DNA of 5,175 nt, taken from NCBI GenBank assembly GCA_946480585.1, contig CAMLKQ010000181.1, positions 1-5,175 on the forward strand, in the 5' to 3' direction. Every line of letters starts with the position of its first letter. The first letter of the stretch is position 1. Below, in pieces: positions 3,998 to 5,175 of the stretch. The notes beneath the pieces are model-generated. The model worked only from the letters and a program-made list of their open reading frames with translations. It had not been told where the DNA came from and searched no databases. The translations under genes and the position numbers were made by a program. Origin of the DNA: an uncultured Kangiella sp. (GTDB lineage: Bacteria; Pseudomonadota; Gammaproteobacteria; Enterobacterales; DSM-103792).

Positions 3998-5175
3998 ATG
4001 TCCCTGTCCGAGCGTTTTGCCCAGCTGACTGCCTTGTTGCGCCAGTACGAACCGTTCTGGCGACCATCGCCGTTTGTTTACCCGACACCGGCTTGGTGTC
4101 ATGACCATGGCGAACTGGCAGACGCTTGTCTGCGCTTGCCGGACACGATGCCGGCCGAACTGGACGCGGAACCGGCCGCCTTGCAGCAGTGGTTGCAAGC
4201 GCATCTGCCCGGCTTGCAGATGTTGCCCGCGTTGTTGGCGCTGCCGGCATCCGCGCCGGACGTGCCGACGTTGCCGGCGCAGTGGTCGGTGGATATCCCC
4301 GGTCGCAAATGGCAACAGATTGCAGCCTTTGCCGCATACACGCCAGCGCACGCGGGCCGCTTGCTCGATTGGTGCAGTGGCAAGTCGCATCTCGGCCGGA
4401 CGCTGGCGCAGCTGCGTCAGCAATCGCTGCTCGCGATAGAGCGCGATCCGGTGCTGTGCCGCGAGGGGTATGCCCAGGCGCGCGCCGCCGGTGTGAACGC
4501 CGAATTCATATGCGCCGATGTTTTGCAGGCACCGCCGGCCTTGCCGCGTGATGCCCAAGTGCTGGCGCTGCATGCCTGTGGCGATCTGCACCGGACCTTG
4601 CTGCGCCAACTCGAGGTGCATCCGGTACGACAACTGGTGCTGGCGCCATGCTGCTATCACCTTTGGTTGCGCGGCGACTATCAACCCTTGTCGGCGCTGG
4701 CACAGCAACAGGATCTGCAACTGGATCGCAACAGCGTGCAACTGGCGGTGCAGGAGGCGGTAACCTCATCGCCACGGGTGCGTCAGCAAACCGCTGTGCT
4801 CGCTGCCTGGCGACTCGGCTTTGATGCTCTGCAACGCGAGCTGCGCGGTGTGGATGAATACCTGAATACACCGTCGCTGCCGCAGTCGGTCGTGGCAGAA
4901 GGATTCGAAGCGGTGTGCCGCCGCATTGCCGAGCACAAGCAACTGACGATTCCTGCCGGTATCGACTGGCCGCACTATCAACAGCGTGGCGAGGAACGCT
5001 TGCAACGTGCGCAGAAGTTGCAGGTGGTGCGACATGGTTTTCGACGCGCAATGGAACTGTGGCTGGTGCTGGATCTGGCCTTGTATTTGGAGCAGCTCGG
5101 CTATGCCGTCACGCTGCAGCAGTTCTGTGACCGGCAGCTGACACCGCGGAATATTTTGCTGCAGGCGGAGCGGGT
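3998..5175 (+). CDS. SAM-dependent methyltransferase, Methyltransf_32/METTL25-like, partial at right edge
   Basis: The frame is open to the window end (392 complete codons; 3' end missing). After an N-terminal region of about 95 residues comes VDIPGRKWQQIAAF (98-111). The S-adenosylmethionine motif I is LLDWCSGKSHLGR (122-134). Then come an acidic strand end AIERD (146-150), a probable adenine-contact Asp in ICADVL (171-176), ALHACGDLH (190-198) and LVLAPCCYH (213-221). The set DWCxGKxHL, HxCGDL and APCCYH is characteristic of the family containing PF13679 and eukaryotic METTL25/GSTCD. The substrate of the bacterial members is not known to me. The C-terminal part (FRRAMELWLVLDLALYLEQLGY, then TPRNILL) is helical and looks close to the usual end. 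Motif I has Ser130 where Gly is usual (GKSHLG for GKGHLG). An in-frame ATG at 3971 would add nine residues (MRQLPRRCC) but overlaps the TATAAT box; MSLSERF at 3998 is preferred. It is divergent from rof. Confidence 0.85.
   Translation, partial: MSLSERFAQLTALLRQYEPFWRPSPFVYPTPAWCHDHGELADACLRLPDTMPAELDAEPAALQQWLQAHLPGLQMLPALLALPASAPDVPTLPAQWSVDIPGRKWQQIAAFAAYTPAHAGRLLDWCSGKSHLGRTLAQLRQQSLLAIERDPVLCREGYAQARAAGVNAEFICADVLQAPPALPRDAQVLALHACGDLHRTLLRQLEVHPVRQLVLAPCCYHLWLRGDYQPLSALAQQQDLQLDRNSVQLAVQEAVTSSPRVRQQTAVLAAWRLGFDALQRELRGVDEYLNTPSLPQSVVAEGFEAVCRRIAEHKQLTIPAGIDWPHYQQRGEERLQRAQKLQVVRHGFRRAMELWLVLDLALYLEQLGYAVTLQQFCDRQLTPRNILLQAER

Noticed and set aside
3938..4741. N-terminal extension of the rof frame to about 347 residues
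   Set aside because: The extra part is antisense to the methyltransferase and does not resemble a protein domain; Rof proteins are about 80-86 residues and begin near MTDYQP.
1..5175. CRISPR array, tRNA/rRNA genes, insertion sequence ends, riboswitch
   Set aside because: No regularly spaced repeats with spacers, no cloverleaf or rRNA signatures, no transposase or terminal inverted repeats with target duplications, and no 5' leader long enough for a known riboswitch.

Overview
The window looks like chromosomal DNA of a G+C-rich Gammaproteobacterium. The clues are a Rof (YaeO)-type Rho-binding antiterminator, an RlmI-type rRNA methyltransferase with a GHLWIYSNEVDT N-terminus, a DUF3106 gene behind a small LELLEFLGE protein, strong G/C bias at third codon positions, and two sigma70-like promoter cores of the TATAATGCGCC type. 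The genus cannot be fixed from the sequence alone. There are no transposases, phage genes, CRISPR arrays, tRNAs or rRNAs, and no obvious sign of recent transfer.

Layout. A minus-strand block (about 15-1336) holds three small genes for exported proteins. The first transcribed is an 88-residue secreted protein of unknown function (1070-1336). It is coupled by an ATGA overlap to a DUF3106 protein (636-1073) made of six exact 18-residue repeats. Downstream lies a separately promoted 138-residue lipoprotein with a lysine-rich tail (71-487), closed by a strong hairpin terminator (15-44). A 245-bp divergent region (1337-1581) carries several inverted repeats. It separates this block from a plus-strand pair: a predicted outer-membrane beta-barrel protein (1582-2463) and rlmI (2491-3696), 27 nt apart and possibly cotranscribed.

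rlmI converges tail to tail with rof (3698-3937, minus), with one nucleotide between the stop codons. rof is divergent from a methyltransferase gene (3998 to beyond the window end, Methyltransf_32/METTL25-like). The two start codons are only 60 bp apart, and a consensus TATAAT box lies between them. The methyltransferase runs off the right edge with 392 complete codons visible.

How the genes fit together. The left half concerns the envelope: two secreted proteins, a lipoprotein and a beta-barrel. The right half concerns RNA and gene expression: 23S rRNA methylation, Rho inhibition, and a methyltransferase of unknown substrate. I see no complete new multi-gene system. The observations most worth following are the same 15-base promoter core at two places on opposite strands, the repeats around the lipoprotein promoter, the secreted-protein/DUF3106 pair, and the very compact rlmI-rof-methyltransferase arrangement.
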